A stretch of DNA of 64,000 nucleotides from Sinorhizobium terangae (lineage in GTDB: Bacteria > Pseudomonadota > Alphaproteobacteria > Rhizobiales > Rhizobiaceae): contig NZ_CP121659.1 of NCBI RefSeq assembly GCF_029714365.1, positions 1,116,001-1,180,000 on the forward strand, in the 5' to 3' direction. This document shows, piece by piece, positions 9,138 to 21,038 of the stretch. Both the position numbers and the translations under genes were made by a program. A model generated the notes under the pieces. That model was given only the letters and a program-made list of their open reading frames with translations, did not search any database and was not told the DNA's origin. Within the stretch, counting starts at the first letter, position 1. Each line of letters starts with the position of its first letter.

Positions 9138-9151
9138 TTACGAATCCGTAA
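9138..9151. promoter_or_regulatory. TTAC-N6-GTAA dyad upstream of the DUF1344 genes
   Basis: TTACGAATCCGTAA, extended to a 16-base dyad CTTACG-AATC-CGTAAG (9137-9152), lies 98 bases before the first DUF1344 gene. It shares both half-sites and spacing with 6861-6874. It is a candidate target of the adjacent two-component system. Confidence 0.5.
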
Positions 9152-9249
9152 GCGCGGGGCCAACGTCCGACAATGTACGGCGGGCGATAATCTGAGCGAT
9201 CGGGGCCTGTTACAGCCCCCGTCAAGAAGAGCAATGGAGAACTACCATT

Positions 9250-9501
9250 ATGATCAAACGCGCCATTCCCGCCGCGCTGCTCGCTGCGATGCTCGCGGCC
9301 CCGGCCTTCGCCGCAACGATGACTGGCACGATCAAGACGATCGACCCGGCCAAGAACGATATCGTTCTTCAGAGCGGCGAGACATTCACGCTGCCCGCCA
9401 AGTTCGACCTCAAGAAGCTCAAGGTCGGCGAAAAGGTGAGCGTCACTTACCTGAAGCACGGCGGCTCGATGATCGCTTCCAAGGTCGTGGCGGCGAAGTA
9501 G
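9250..9501 (+). CDS. Small exported DUF1344 protein
   Basis: An 83-residue protein with a typical signal peptide (MIKRAIPAALLAAMLAAPAF, cleavage after AFA at about residue 21). The mature part of about 60 residues is a compact beta domain (ATMTGTIKTIDPAKNDIVLQ, ending in SVTYLKHGGSMIASKV) matching DUF1344. It should be periplasmic. No catalytic residues are evident, and the family has no established function. A ribosome site (AATGGAGAA) precedes the ATG. The second, related gene follows 51 bases later, probably in the same transcript. Confidence 0.85.
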   Translation: MIKRAIPAALLAAMLAAPAFAATMTGTIKTIDPAKNDIVLQSGETFTLPAKFDLKKLKVGEKVSVTYLKHGGSMIASKVVAAK

Positions 9502-9552
9502 TCGCCGGTATTGAGATGGGCAACTGCTGATCCATCCAGAGGAGCAGAAGTC

Positions 9553-9807
9553 ATGAGCACCTTTGTGAAATCGACCGTGCTGGTGGTCTTCATCGGGTTT
9601 GGGGCTGGTGCAGCCAGCGCCGCCACCGTGTCTGGCACGATCGAGCACGTCTATCCGCGCCATAACACCATCATGCTGAACGATCATCTCTTTCGCATGA
9701 GTACCCGGGCCTTCGATTCGGCACGGATGCGTCGGGGCGAGGCTGTGCGTGTCACCTATCATTGGAGGCATGGACACCGCTGGGCGACGGAGATCAGGTC
9801 AGTCTGA
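9553..9807 (+). CDS. Second small exported DUF1344-like protein
   Basis: An 84-residue protein with a signal peptide (about 1-24, ending GAASA). Its mature domain shares the upstream gene's pattern: ATVSGTIEHVYPRHNTIMLN, then a VRVTY strand near the end. It is more divergent and richer in His and Arg, with YHWRHGHRW near the C-terminus. It looks like a tandem duplicate that has drifted. GGAGCAG precedes the ATG at 9553. The histidine cluster could bind metal, but that is conjecture. The 156 bases to the convergent yceI-type gene hold only GC-rich imperfect inverted repeats. Confidence 0.75.
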   Translation: MSTFVKSTVLVVFIGFGAGAASAATVSGTIEHVYPRHNTIMLNDHLFRMSTRAFDSARMRRGEAVRVTYHWRHGHRWATEIRSV

Positions 9808-9963
9808 CCGGCCGACCGCCTCTGGTGCGGCTGCGCCCCCTGGCTCTGATTTGGGCGCGGCCGCATCGGTCCCGCTTGGCCGCGAACGTCTCGGTGTCTG
9901 TTGCCACTCGTACGACACACGGAGACCGCTTGTCGTAAGCGCTCGCGGATCGGGGCCGGACGG

Positions 9964-10563
9964 TCAGCGCTTCTGGCCCCTTATGTTCATGTCGAACTCG
10001 ACCACGTTGGAGTAGATGGGTGTTCCGACGTCCATGCCGTAGGGTGCGCGGCGGATGCTGCCGCGGATGGTAAAAGCGATCGAGCGCTTGTTCCAGTCGG
10101 TGAGCGTCACCTCAAAGCGCTCCTTGCGGGCCTTGCCGCGCGCCGTCAGCGTACCCACTACGGTTGCCGAATCGGCTCCAGTCTGTGTGACGCTGGTGGA
10201 TCGGAAGGTCACCGTCTGATAGTTGGCCGTGTCGAAGACGGCGCTTGAGCGCAGGAAGTCCTCGATCCGTCGCTCGCTGGACCTTACGCTCTCTGGATAG
10301 AGGGTGAACTCGACCGAGGATCGCTCTATGTTGTTGCCATCTATCCGGAAGCCGCCCGAGAATTTTGCGAATTTGCCGGCGATGCCGCCGCCGCCTCCAG
10401 CCTGCGCGACGCTGAATTGGACGGTCGAAGAGTTGGCGATGCGGTAGTTGCCAGCCGCGTCGGCAAGCGTCGGCGCGGCCGCGGCAGCCGCCGGCGTCGT
10501 TGCCATGGCGAGGAGGGCGAACGACCATATCGCTTTAAAAACGGGCCTGCGTGGAGTCATCAT
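9964..10563 (-). CDS. YceI family periplasmic protein
   Basis: A 199-residue protein with a signal peptide (about 1-28, ending TTPAAAAA) and a YceI lipocalin-like beta barrel: GNYRIANSSTVQFSV at the start, GGFRIDGNNIERSSVEFTL, then a repeated strand pattern ending in VVEFDMNIRGQKR. YceI barrels bind isoprenoid quinone-type lipids. It starts 3 bases after the cytochrome b561 gene ends, so the two form one operon. A joint role in periplasmic quinone or redox chemistry is plausible and commonly seen for this pair. Confidence 0.88.
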   Translation of the reverse strand: MMTPRRPVFKAIWSFALLAMATTPAAAAAAPTLADAAGNYRIANSSTVQFSVAQAGGGGGIAGKFAKFSGGFRIDGNNIERSSVEFTLYPESVRSSERRIEDFLRSSAVFDTANYQTVTFRSTSVTQTGADSATVVGTLTARGKARKERFEVTLTDWNKRSIAFTIRGSIRRAPYGMDVGTPIYSNVVEFDMNIRGQKR

Positions 10564-10566
10564 GGG

Positions 10567-11187
10567 TCATTTCCTCTCGACGATGGTGTCGTCGTTCTCG
10601 TGAGTGTTGAACGTCCTGGCATCGCTTGGGCGGCGGGCAGGGCGAAGCATGCGGACAAGGACTTCGTCTCGTCGCAGAAAATGATGGTAGAACGCCGCCG
10701 CCGCGTGCCCCGCGACCAGCCCAAGCGTAAGATAAGCGAGCAGCGCGTGCGCGAAGGTCCAGAACGCCTCCGAAGCTTCCGATTGCCGCAGCGGCAGATG
10801 CGGAATGACGATAAAATTGAAAAAGAAGCTTGGAATATTCAGCGTCGAGGTCGATGCGACCGCCCAGCCGGCAAGCGCTACGATCAGCCCGAGAACGATC
10901 AGCGCCCGATGCATGATCTGGGCCGCCATATGCTCCAGTGGGCCGAGGCCCGGAGGGGGAGCTGGATTGCGTTCGATGGACCACCACACAGCCCGAAGGA
11001 CCGCCAGCCCCAGCACCGTGAAGCCGAAGGATTTGTGCCACTGATAGAGGGAGAACTGCAAAGCCGGATCGATTTCGGTGCGCCGCATGACGAAGCCGAG
11101 AAGGAGGAGGCCAAGGATCAGCACCGCAATCGCCCAGTGGAGGACGATCGTCACCGCTCCAAATCCGCTCTCGCTGTTGCGCAGCAT
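10567..11187 (-). CDS. Cytochrome b561 family membrane protein
   Basis: A 206-residue inner-membrane di-haem cytochrome b with four membrane segments. Candidate haem-ligand histidines are in IVLHWAIAVL (TM1), YQWHKSFGFTVLG (TM2), IMHRALIVLG (TM3) and the HAAAAFYHHF region (TM4). The ATG at 11187 (MLRNSESGF) is preferred over an extension of 17 codons that has no family similarity. It is first in an operon with the YceI protein. It probably moves electrons between the quinone pool and a periplasmic acceptor. Confidence 0.9.
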   Translation of the reverse strand: MLRNSESGFGAVTIVLHWAIAVLILGLLLLGFVMRRTEIDPALQFSLYQWHKSFGFTVLGLAVLRAVWWSIERNPAPPPGLGPLEHMAAQIMHRALIVLGLIVALAGWAVASTSTLNIPSFFFNFIVIPHLPLRQSEASEAFWTFAHALLAYLTLGLVAGHAAAAFYHHFLRRDEVLVRMLRPARRPSDARTFNTHENDDTIVERK

Positions 11188-11307
11188 GGCGCTCTCCGGA
11201 TGAAGGAAGCCAATTCCTCTTCGGCACCGTACAGTCACCAGTATAAGACGCCCAAAGCTCGGCTTTTATTCGCTCCCTGGTTCGACGAACGGGCACCTTA
11301 GGTGGCA

Positions 11308-11342
11308 AGCACCGGATTATTCCGTGGCGGGTGCTTTTTTTT
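11308..11342 (+). terminator. Orphan intrinsic terminator upstream of tpiA
   Basis: AGCACC...GGGTGCT forms the outer stem, with CGGA-TTAT-TCCG nested inside, followed directly by nine T residues on the plus strand. The upstream gene is on the minus strand, so no known plus-strand gene ends here. It may end a small RNA or act as an attenuator in the tpiA leader. Confidence 0.6.
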
Positions 11343-11399
11343 GCCCGGACGATTTGCTAGGCCGCTTGCCGAGAAAGAGACCCGATACGGAGGAATTTC

Positions 11400-12170
11400 A
11401 TGACGCCCGCTATCCGCCCGCTCGTTGCCGGAAACTGGAAGATGAACGGAACACGCGCCTCGCTCGACCAGATCAAGGCGATGGCGGAGGGCGTCAAGGG
11501 CAGTCTGTCCGAAAAGGTGGAGACGCTGATCTGCCCACCTGCAACGCTGCTCTACGTCGCGACCGCGCTTTGTGACGACAGCCCTCTGATGATCGGCGCC
11601 CAGGACTGCCATCCGAAACAATCCGGCGCCCACACGGGCGATATCTCCGCCGAGATGATCGCCGACTGCTTCGGCACCTATGTCATCGTCGGGCATTCCG
11701 AACGCCGCACCGATCATGCCGAGAGCGACGCGCTGGTGCGCGCCAAGACCGAAGCGGCTCATGCGGCCGGCCTTGTCGCCATCGTCTGCATCGGCGAAAC
11801 CGGCGACGAGCGTCAGGACGGCAAGACGCTCGACGTCCTGAAGCGCCAGCTCGCGGAAAGCCTGCCGGATGGCGCGACGGCGGAAAACACTGTCATCGCC
11901 TACGAGCCCGTCTGGGCGATCGGCACCGGCCTGACGCCGACGGCATCCGATGTCGAGGAAGCGCATGCTTTCATGCGCAGCGAACTGGTCTCGCGCTTCG
12001 CAGCCGCAGGCGGCAAGATGCGCATTCTTTACGGCGGTTCGGTCAAGCCCGGCAACGCCAAGGAACTGATGGGTGTTGCCAATGTGGACGGTGCCCTGAT
12101 CGGTGGCGCGAGCTTGAAAGCGGACGACTTCCTCGCCATCTACAGGGCATATGAAGAATTGACCGCCTGA
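11400..12170 (+). CDS. tpiA: Triosephosphate isomerase
   Basis: It interconverts dihydroxyacetone phosphate and glyceraldehyde 3-phosphate in glycolysis and gluconeogenesis. The 256-residue TIM barrel has all catalytic marks: N11 and K13 in AGNWKMNG, H99 in GHSERR, E169 in [11 protein letters not shown] and the phosphate-binding YGGSVKPGN. The length is normal. An excellent Shine-Dalgarno (GGAGG) precedes the ATG. An intrinsic terminator-like hairpin lies 58 bases upstream in the same orientation, which could matter for regulation. secG follows after 133 bases. Confidence 0.96.
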   Translation: MTPAIRPLVAGNWKMNGTRASLDQIKAMAEGVKGSLSEKVETLICPPATLLYVATALCDDSPLMIGAQDCHPKQSGAHTGDISAEMIADCFGTYVIVGHSERRTDHAESDALVRAKTEAAHAAGLVAIVCIGETGDERQDGKTLDVLKRQLAESLPDGATAENTVIAYEPVWAIGTGLTPTASDVEEAHAFMRSELVSRFAAAGGKMRILYGGSVKPGNAKELMGVANVDGALIGGASLKADDFLAIYRAYEELTA

Positions 12171-12303
12171 TTGCTCTCCCGCGCGGGACAGGGGCTTGGA
12201 ATAGCAAACGGCTTGGTATAAAGAGGCGCCAAACTGCGCCCGGCCTTGCCGTGTTTCGCGCCGGGTTTGATTCGTGTGCCCAAGAGGGCAGGACTGGAAG
12301 CTG

Positions 12304-14549
<2,246 letters not shown>

Positions 14550-14578
14550 TGCGGCCTAAATCGGACTCTCGCTATCTG

Positions 14579-14603
14579 CGGCCGGCCCCTCACGGACCGG
14601 CCG
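14579..14603 (+). terminator. Hairpin after pyrG
   Basis: CGGCCGG (14579) and CCGGCCG (14597) pair around an 11-base loop, followed by TTGCCGTTTTC. The T-run is weak, so it is a possible terminator only. Confidence 0.4.
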
Positions 14604-14706
14604 TTGCCGTTTTCGGTGCCGCCCGACGCCTACTCAAACCGGCCGCGCTTGCAATCGGCGGGCAAAAGTTGCAAACAGCGACGAACCGGCCATCAGGGAA
14701 CACGCC

Positions 14707-15597
14707 ATGAGCTTACCCCAGCGCATCACCCGCCCGCTCGATCATGTCGTGCTGCCGGTGGCTGAGCTTGCGCAGGCAAGGCGGCGCTTGACCGATCTCG
14801 GCTTTGTCGTCGCCGACGATGCGCGTCATCCCTTCGGCACCGAGAATGCGTGCGTCTTCTTCGCCGACAACACCTATCTGGAGCCGCTTGCGATCGCGTC
14901 ACGTGAGGAGTGCGAAGCTGCGGCGCTCGCCGGCAATGTCTTTGTCTCCCGCGACCAGGCTTTCCGCTTCCGTCAAGGTCCGGAGGGCCTCTCGGCGATC
15001 GTTGTAGGAACATCCGACGCCGCGTCCGATCACATGCGGTTCCGTGCATGCGGCGTGTCCGGCGGCGAGATGCTGGAGTTCTCTCGGCCGATGCGGTTGC
15101 CGGATGGGCGCGAGGGCCTTGGCTCGTTCCGGCTGGCTTTTGCCGCGGATCTCCGCTCCCCGGATTTCTTCCTCTTCAGCTGCCAGCGCATTCGTGCCCT
15201 GCCGGTGGAACAAACGGCGCTTCACCGTCATGGAAACGGGGTCCTCGGCATTACTGAAGTCGTGCTGTCTGAGCCAAATCCCACCGATTTCCAGTATTTG
15301 CTGCAGGAGGGCGTCGATGAGCGCGAGGTTTCCGCCCACTCCTTCGGCATGGACATTCAGGCCGGCAATGCCAAGATTTCGGTGCTCAATGTTGCCGGAA
15401 TGGAGGCCTTCTTCGGCCGATCCGTCAACGGCGCCGAGCGCGGCTTGCGCGGGCGCGCCGTCGTGTTCCGTGTCGCCGATCTCGAAGCGACGCGAGCGCT
15501 TTTTGCCAAGAACGATATCGAGTTTGCAGAAATGGGCGGACGCCTCATTGTCCCGGAAGCGCCGGGGCAAGGGGTGATTTTCGCATTTGGAGTGTGA
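14707..15597 (+). CDS. VOC/glyoxalase-like protein
   Basis: A 296-residue protein of the vicinal oxygen chelate superfamily (Glyoxalase_3-like). A first beta-alpha-beta-beta-beta module starts with [18 protein letters not shown], and a second has [10 protein letters not shown]. Metal ligands are plausibly H17 and later Glu/His residues, but the set is incomplete by eye, so an enzymatic role is uncertain. Its TGA overlaps the kdsA start (TGATG), so the genes are translationally coupled. Nothing else ties it to Kdo synthesis. Confidence 0.8.
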   Translation: MSLPQRITRPLDHVVLPVAELAQARRRLTDLGFVVADDARHPFGTENACVFFADNTYLEPLAIASREECEAAALAGNVFVSRDQAFRFRQGPEGLSAIVVGTSDAASDHMRFRACGVSGGEMLEFSRPMRLPDGREGLGSFRLAFAADLRSPDFFLFSCQRIRALPVEQTALHRHGNGVLGITEVVLSEPNPTDFQYLLQEGVDEREVSAHSFGMDIQAGNAKISVLNVAGMEAFFGRSVNGAERGLRGRAVVFRVADLEATRALFAKNDIEFAEMGGRLIVPEAPGQGVIFAFGV

Positions 15598-16439
15598 TGA
15601 TGGAAACGAATGCCAGGGTTGTCGTCGGCGAGGGTGCAGGACAGGTAGTCTTTTCGCAGAAGGAGCGGCTTGCGCTGATCGCAGGCCCCTGCCAGATGGA
15701 AAGCCGCGACCACGCCTTCATGATGGCCGGAAAGCTCGTCGAGCTTTGCAAGTCGCTCGGGCTCGGCCTCGTCTACAAGTCCTCGTTCGATAAGGCGAAC
15801 CGTACGTCGCTCTCCGGCAAGCGCGGCATCGGCCTCGATAGCGCGATGGAGATTTTTGCCGATCTCAAGAAGGAGTTCGGTTTTCCGGTACTGACCGACA
15901 TTCACACCGAAGAGCAATGCGCGATCGTGGCTGAGACGGTCGATATCCTGCAGATCCCGGCCTTTCTGTCGCGGCAGACCGACCTGCTCGTGGCGGCCGC
16001 CAAGACAGGGCGCACGATCAACGTCAAAAAGGGCCAGTTCCTCGCGCCCTGGGACATGAAGAACGTGCTCGCCAAGTTTACGATGAGTGGCAATCCTAAC
16101 GTTCTTCTGTGCGAGCGCGGCGCTTCCTTTGGTTACAACACGCTGGTTTCCGACATGCGCTCGCTGCCGATCATGGCGGAGCTCGGCGCGCCGGTGATCT
16201 TTGACGCCACCCATTCGGTGCAGCAGCCAGGCGGGCAGGGCGGCTCGAGCGGCGGTCAACGCGAATTCGTCGAGACCTTGGCGCGTGCTGCCGTCGCCGT
16301 CGGCGTCGCCGGCGTCTTCATCGAGACGCATGAAGATCCGGACAATGCGCCCTCGGATGGCCCCAATATGGTGCACTTGAAGGACATGCCGCGGCTTCTC
16401 GAAAAGCTGCTTGCCTTCGATCAGATCGCCAAGGCCTGA
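15597..16439 (+). CDS. kdsA: 3-deoxy-8-phosphooctulonate synthase
   Basis: It condenses arabinose 5-phosphate with phosphoenolpyruvate to make Kdo 8-phosphate for lipopolysaccharide. The 280-residue barrel has [27 protein letters not shown], the [12 protein letters not shown] loop and [17 protein letters not shown]32 in AGPC marks the metal-dependent class; the E. coli enzyme has Asn there. The start is the ATG at 15597 or 15600, overlapping the upstream stop. eno, whose activity makes phosphoenolpyruvate, lies just downstream. Confidence 0.96.
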   Translation: MMETNARVVVGEGAGQVVFSQKERLALIAGPCQMESRDHAFMMAGKLVELCKSLGLGLVYKSSFDKANRTSLSGKRGIGLDSAMEIFADLKKEFGFPVLTDIHTEEQCAIVAETVDILQIPAFLSRQTDLLVAAAKTGRTINVKKGQFLAPWDMKNVLAKFTMSGNPNVLLCERGASFGYNTLVSDMRSLPIMAELGAPVIFDATHSVQQPGGQGGSSGGQREFVETLARAAVAVGVAGVFIETHEDPDNAPSDGPNMVHLKDMPRLLEKLLAFDQIAKA

Positions 16440-16538
16440 ACAGGCCTTCGTGAAATTTCCATGAACCGCAATGGCGCATGGGCATTTGCATCTCGCGCGC
16501 CGTTGTAATTTCGGGGCCATGAACTAAGACAGGCCTGA

Positions 16539-17843
<1,305 letters not shown>

Positions 17844-17870
17844 TTGCAGGCGGAGAAGCGCAACGTCCGT

Positions 17871-17980
17871 CCCTCATCCGCCTGCCGCACCTTCTCCCCC
17901 GCAGGCGGGGAGAAGGGACAAGCGGCATAGCTCGGCGGCCTAAATCCCCCGTATGCGTGGAGAGGGTTAGGGTGAGGGGC
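17871..17980. repeat. RIME1-like rhizobial intergenic repeat
   Basis: A 110-base palindromic element flanked by CCCTCATCC at the left and GGGTGAGGGG at the right. An internal dyad CTTCTCCCCCGCAGGCGGGGAGAAGG is split by a short loop. The ends, the internal hairpin and the length match the RIME1 element described in Sinorhizobium. It sits just after eno. A sequence search would confirm the family. Confidence 0.75.
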
Positions 17981-18025
17981 GAATCCGGCGTGTGCATCGC
18001 GATCTGAAATCGACGTAATCTCAAC

Positions 18026-18058
18026 CCGCCTGCCACACGGCAGGCGGTTTCGTTTTTT
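18026..18058 (+). terminator. Intrinsic terminator after eno
   Basis: A perfect 9-bp stem CCGCCTGCC / GGCAGGCGG with an ACAC loop is followed by TTTCGTTTTTT. It lies downstream of the RIME-like element, so the eno mRNA probably includes the repeat. Confidence 0.88.
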
Positions 18059-18134
18059 CCTGCTATTCATGGTCAACGGTCGGTTAATCAATCGACGTTA
18101 GTCTCGTCTCGTATTGCGTATCAGGGCATGGACC

Positions 18135-18455
18135 ATGTGGACACGACATCACAAGAAACGGAGACTGGGGCGGCTGGTTGTGCCGCTCATGGCGGTCGCC
18201 TTTCTTTCCTATTTCGGCTATCATTCGATCCACGGAGGATACGGCCTGAGGGCGACAGAGGAGTTCGACCGACAGATCGCCGTGCGCCAAGCCCGATTGG
18301 ATGAGCTGACTCATCAGCGAAAAATCCTGGAAAAGGAGGTCGAGCTGATGAGCGACGGTTCGTTGGAACGAGATATGCTGGATGAGAAGGCTCGCCTCGC
18401 GCTCAACATGTCGCGGAGCGATGAGATCGTTATTTTTCATCGTGGGAAGAATTAA
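18135..18455 (+). CDS. FtsB/DivIC-like septum formation initiator protein
   Basis: A 106-residue bitopic membrane protein: a basic cytoplasmic start (MWTRHHKKRR), one membrane helix (about 12-32), then a coiled coil (about 40-75, EEFDRQIAVRQARLDELTHQ and following) and a short C-terminal part. This is the architecture of FtsB/DivIC cell-division proteins and matches the septum formation initiator family. The position between eno and pdhA is the usual one for this gene in rhizobia. I chose the ATG at 18135; a TTG at 18114 is possible. Confidence 0.85.
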   Translation: MWTRHHKKRRLGRLVVPLMAVAFLSYFGYHSIHGGYGLRATEEFDRQIAVRQARLDELTHQRKILEKEVELMSDGSLERDMLDEKARLALNMSRSDEIVIFHRGKN

Positions 18456-18591
18456 CCAAAAGTCGGTTAATTGAAAATTCCCTTCGTAAATCAAAGAGTT
18501 GCGCAGAATAATAGCCATGCAAATATGGCATTGCTGTGTTGCTCTTCTTTCCCTATGGTAGCCGGCGAAGGCTAACCATTGGGAGGAATGA

Positions 18592-19638
18592 ATGGCTCCG
18601 CGAAAATCCGCGTCCGTCTCCAGCCGCAAGACCGCTGCCAAGTCCGCAAAGAAGGACTTCGCCGGCGGCACGATCGCCGAATTCTCCAAAGAAGATGACC
18701 TCAAAGCCTACCGGGAAATGCTGCTGATCCGGCGTTTCGAGGAAAAGGCTGGCCAACTTTACGGCATGGGCTTCATCGGCGGCTTCTGTCACCTCTATAT
18801 CGGGCAGGAAGCCGTCGTAGTCGGTATGCAGATGGCGCTCAAGGAAGGTGATCAGGTCATCACCGGTTACCGTGATCACGGTCACATGCTTGCTTGCGGA
18901 ATGAGTGCGCGCGGCGTAATGGCCGAACTGACCGGCCGTCGCGGCGGCCTTTCCAAGGGGAAAGGCGGCTCGATGCACATGTTCTCCAAGGAAAAGCATT
19001 TTTATGGCGGCCACGGTATCGTCGGGGCACAGGTGTCGCTCGGCACCGGCCTTGCCTTCGCGAACAAGTACCGTGGCAACGATAATGTCAGCCTCACCTA
19101 TTTCGGCGACGGCGCCGCCAACCAGGGCCAGGTCTACGAGAGTTTCAACATGGCTGCTCTCTGGAAGCTGCCGGTGATCTACATCGTTGAAAACAACCGC
19201 TACGCCATGGGCACGTCCGTGTCCCGTGCATCGGCGCAGACCGATTTCTCGCAGCGCGGCGCCTCCTTCGGAATTCCCGGCTATCAGGTGGACGGCATGG
19301 ATGTTCGCGCCGTCAAGGCGGCCGCCGACGAAGCGGCTCAATATTGCCGTTCCGGCAAGGGGCCGATCATCCTCGAAATGCTGACCTATCGCTATCGCGG
19401 CCACTCCATGTCCGACCCGGCGAAATATCGGTCGAAGGACGAGGTGCAGAAGATGCGCTCCGAGCATGACCCGATCGAGCAGGTAAAGGCCCGGCTTACC
19501 GAAAAGGGCTGGGCGAGCGAGGAGGAGCTGAAGCAGATCGACAAGGATGTCCGCGACATCGTTGCCGACAGCGCCGATTTTGCCCAGTCTGATCCGGAGC
19601 CGGATGTCTCCGAGCTCTATACCGACATCCTGCTTTGA
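18592..19638 (+). CDS. pdhA: Pyruvate dehydrogenase E1 alpha subunit
   Basis: With PdhB it decarboxylates pyruvate using thiamine diphosphate and reductively acetylates lipoyl groups. The 348-residue protein has [12 protein letters not shown] near 45, [12 protein letters not shown], the thiamine diphosphate motif [17 protein letters not shown] with its final Asn in [10 protein letters not shown], and the loop [15 protein letters not shown]. The Lys/Ser/Ala-rich first 25 residues are typical of rhizobial forms. GGGAGGA precedes the ATG. The 136-base upstream gap contains a GCCAT-N6-ATGGC dyad (18514-18529) of unknown meaning. First gene of pdhABC. Confidence 0.96.
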   Translation: MAPRKSASVSSRKTAAKSAKKDFAGGTIAEFSKEDDLKAYREMLLIRRFEEKAGQLYGMGFIGGFCHLYIGQEAVVVGMQMALKEGDQVITGYRDHGHMLACGMSARGVMAELTGRRGGLSKGKGGSMHMFSKEKHFYGGHGIVGAQVSLGTGLAFANKYRGNDNVSLTYFGDGAANQGQVYESFNMAALWKLPVIYIVENNRYAMGTSVSRASAQTDFSQRGASFGIPGYQVDGMDVRAVKAAADEAAQYCRSGKGPIILEMLTYRYRGHSMSDPAKYRSKDEVQKMRSEHDPIEQVKARLTEKGWASEEELKQIDKDVRDIVADSADFAQSDPEPDVSELYTDILL

Positions 19639-19655
19639 TCCGGGGAGGGACAACC

Positions 19656-21023
19656 ATGCCAGTAGAAATTCTCATGCCCGCCCTTTCCCCGACGATGGAG
19701 GAAGGCACGCTCTCCAAATGGCTGAAGAACGAGGGGGACAAGGTGTCCTCGGGCGATGTCATCGCCGAGATCGAAACCGACAAGGCGACGATGGAAGTGG
19801 AAGCCGTTGATGAAGGCACGATCGGCAAGCTCCTGATTGCCGCCGGTACGGAAGGCGTGAAGGTCAATACGCCGATTGCCGTGCTGCTGCAGGACGGCGA
19901 GGCTGCCGGCGACATCGTAACGCCGAAGGCCGAGGCTCCGAAACCCGCTGCGAATGAAGCGCCCGCCGCCGCGCCGGCTCCGGTTGCCGCTCAGCCGAAA
20001 GCGGAGATTCCTGCCGACCCGGCTATCCCCGCCGGAACGGAAATGGTTTCGATGACGGTGCGCGAGGCGCTTCGCGATGCGATGGCCGAGGAGATGCGCG
20101 CCAGTGACGACGTTTTCGTCATGGGTGAGGAAGTCGCCGAGTACCAGGGCGCCTACAAGATCACCCAGGGCTTGCTGCAGGAGTTCGGCCCGCGTCGCGT
20201 GGTCGACACCCCGATCACCGAACATGGTTTTGCCGGCGTCGGCGTCGGCGCGGCGATGACGGGCCTGCGCCCGATCGTCGAGTTCATGACCTTCAATTTC
20301 GCGATGCAGGCGATCGACCAGATCATCAACTCCGCTGCCAAGACTCTTTATATGTCGGGCGGCCAGATGGGCGCGCCGATCGTCTTCCGCGGCCCGAGCG
20401 GTGCGGCAGCCCGCGTCGCCGCGCAGCACTCGCAGTGCTATGCCGCCTGGTACAGCCACATCCCGGGCCTCAAGGTCGTCATGCCGTACACGGCCGCCGA
20501 CGCGAAGGGCCTCTTGAAGGCAGCGATCCGCGACCCGAACCCGGTGATCTTCCTTGAGAACGAAATTCTCTACGGTCACTCCTTCGAGGTTCCGAAGCTC
20601 GATGATTTCGTGCTGCCGATCGGCAAGGCCCGCATTCATCGCGTCGGCAAGGATGCAACCATCGTTTCCTTCGGCATCGGCATGACCTACGCGGTCAAGG
20701 CTGCGGCCGAGCTCGAAGCGCAGGGCATTGATGTCGAGATCATCGACCTTCGCACGATCCGCCCGATGGATCTTCCGACGGTGATCGAGTCGGTGAAGAA
20801 GACCGGCCGCTTGGTGACCGTCGAAGAAGGCTACCCGCAGTCCTCCGTCGGCACCGAGATCGCCACCCGCGTCATGCAGCAGGCCTTCGACTATCTCGAT
20901 GCGCCGATCCTGACGATCGCGGGCAAGGATGTGCCGATGCCCTATGCCGCCAACCTCGAAAAACTGGCGCTGCCAAGTGTCGCCGAGGTCGTCGATGCCG
21001 TGAAAGCCGTTTGCTACAAATAA
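19656..21023 (+). CDS. pdhB: Pyruvate dehydrogenase E1 beta subunit with N-terminal lipoyl domain
   Basis: The 455-residue protein begins with a complete lipoyl domain (about 1-78; lipoylated lysine K43 in [11 protein letters not shown]). An Ala/Pro-rich linker (about 85-125) leads to the E1-beta transketolase-like domain ([15 protein letters not shown] at about 135, then [12 protein letters not shown], and the C-terminal domain with [13 protein letters not shown]). An E1-beta with its own lipoyl domain is unusual outside alphaproteobacteria. Its lipoyl-coding DNA is nearly identical over 69 bases to that of pdhC. GGGGAGGG precedes the ATG at 19656. Confidence 0.96.
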   Translation: MPVEILMPALSPTMEEGTLSKWLKNEGDKVSSGDVIAEIETDKATMEVEAVDEGTIGKLLIAAGTEGVKVNTPIAVLLQDGEAAGDIVTPKAEAPKPAANEAPAAAPAPVAAQPKAEIPADPAIPAGTEMVSMTVREALRDAMAEEMRASDDVFVMGEEVAEYQGAYKITQGLLQEFGPRRVVDTPITEHGFAGVGVGAAMTGLRPIVEFMTFNFAMQAIDQIINSAAKTLYMSGGQMGAPIVFRGPSGAAARVAAQHSQCYAAWYSHIPGLKVVMPYTAADAKGLLKAAIRDPNPVIFLENEILYGHSFEVPKLDDFVLPIGKARIHRVGKDATIVSFGIGMTYAVKAAAELEAQGIDVEIIDLRTIRPMDLPTVIESVKKTGRLVTVEEGYPQSSVGTEIATRVMQQAFDYLDAPILTIAGKDVPMPYAANLEKLALPSVAEVVDAVKAVCYK

Positions 21024-21038
21024 AGGGAGGGCGCTTCG

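Noticed and set aside
10417..11301. Plus-strand open frame opposite the YceI and cytochrome b561 genes
   Set aside because: The minus-strand genes have clear signal peptide, haem histidines and membrane helices; the plus-strand product is a charged, patternless sequence.
16431..16448. AAGGCCTG-AA-CAGGCCTT dyad at the kdsA stop
   Set aside because: The loop is too small for a good terminator and no T-run follows; part of it is coding sequence.
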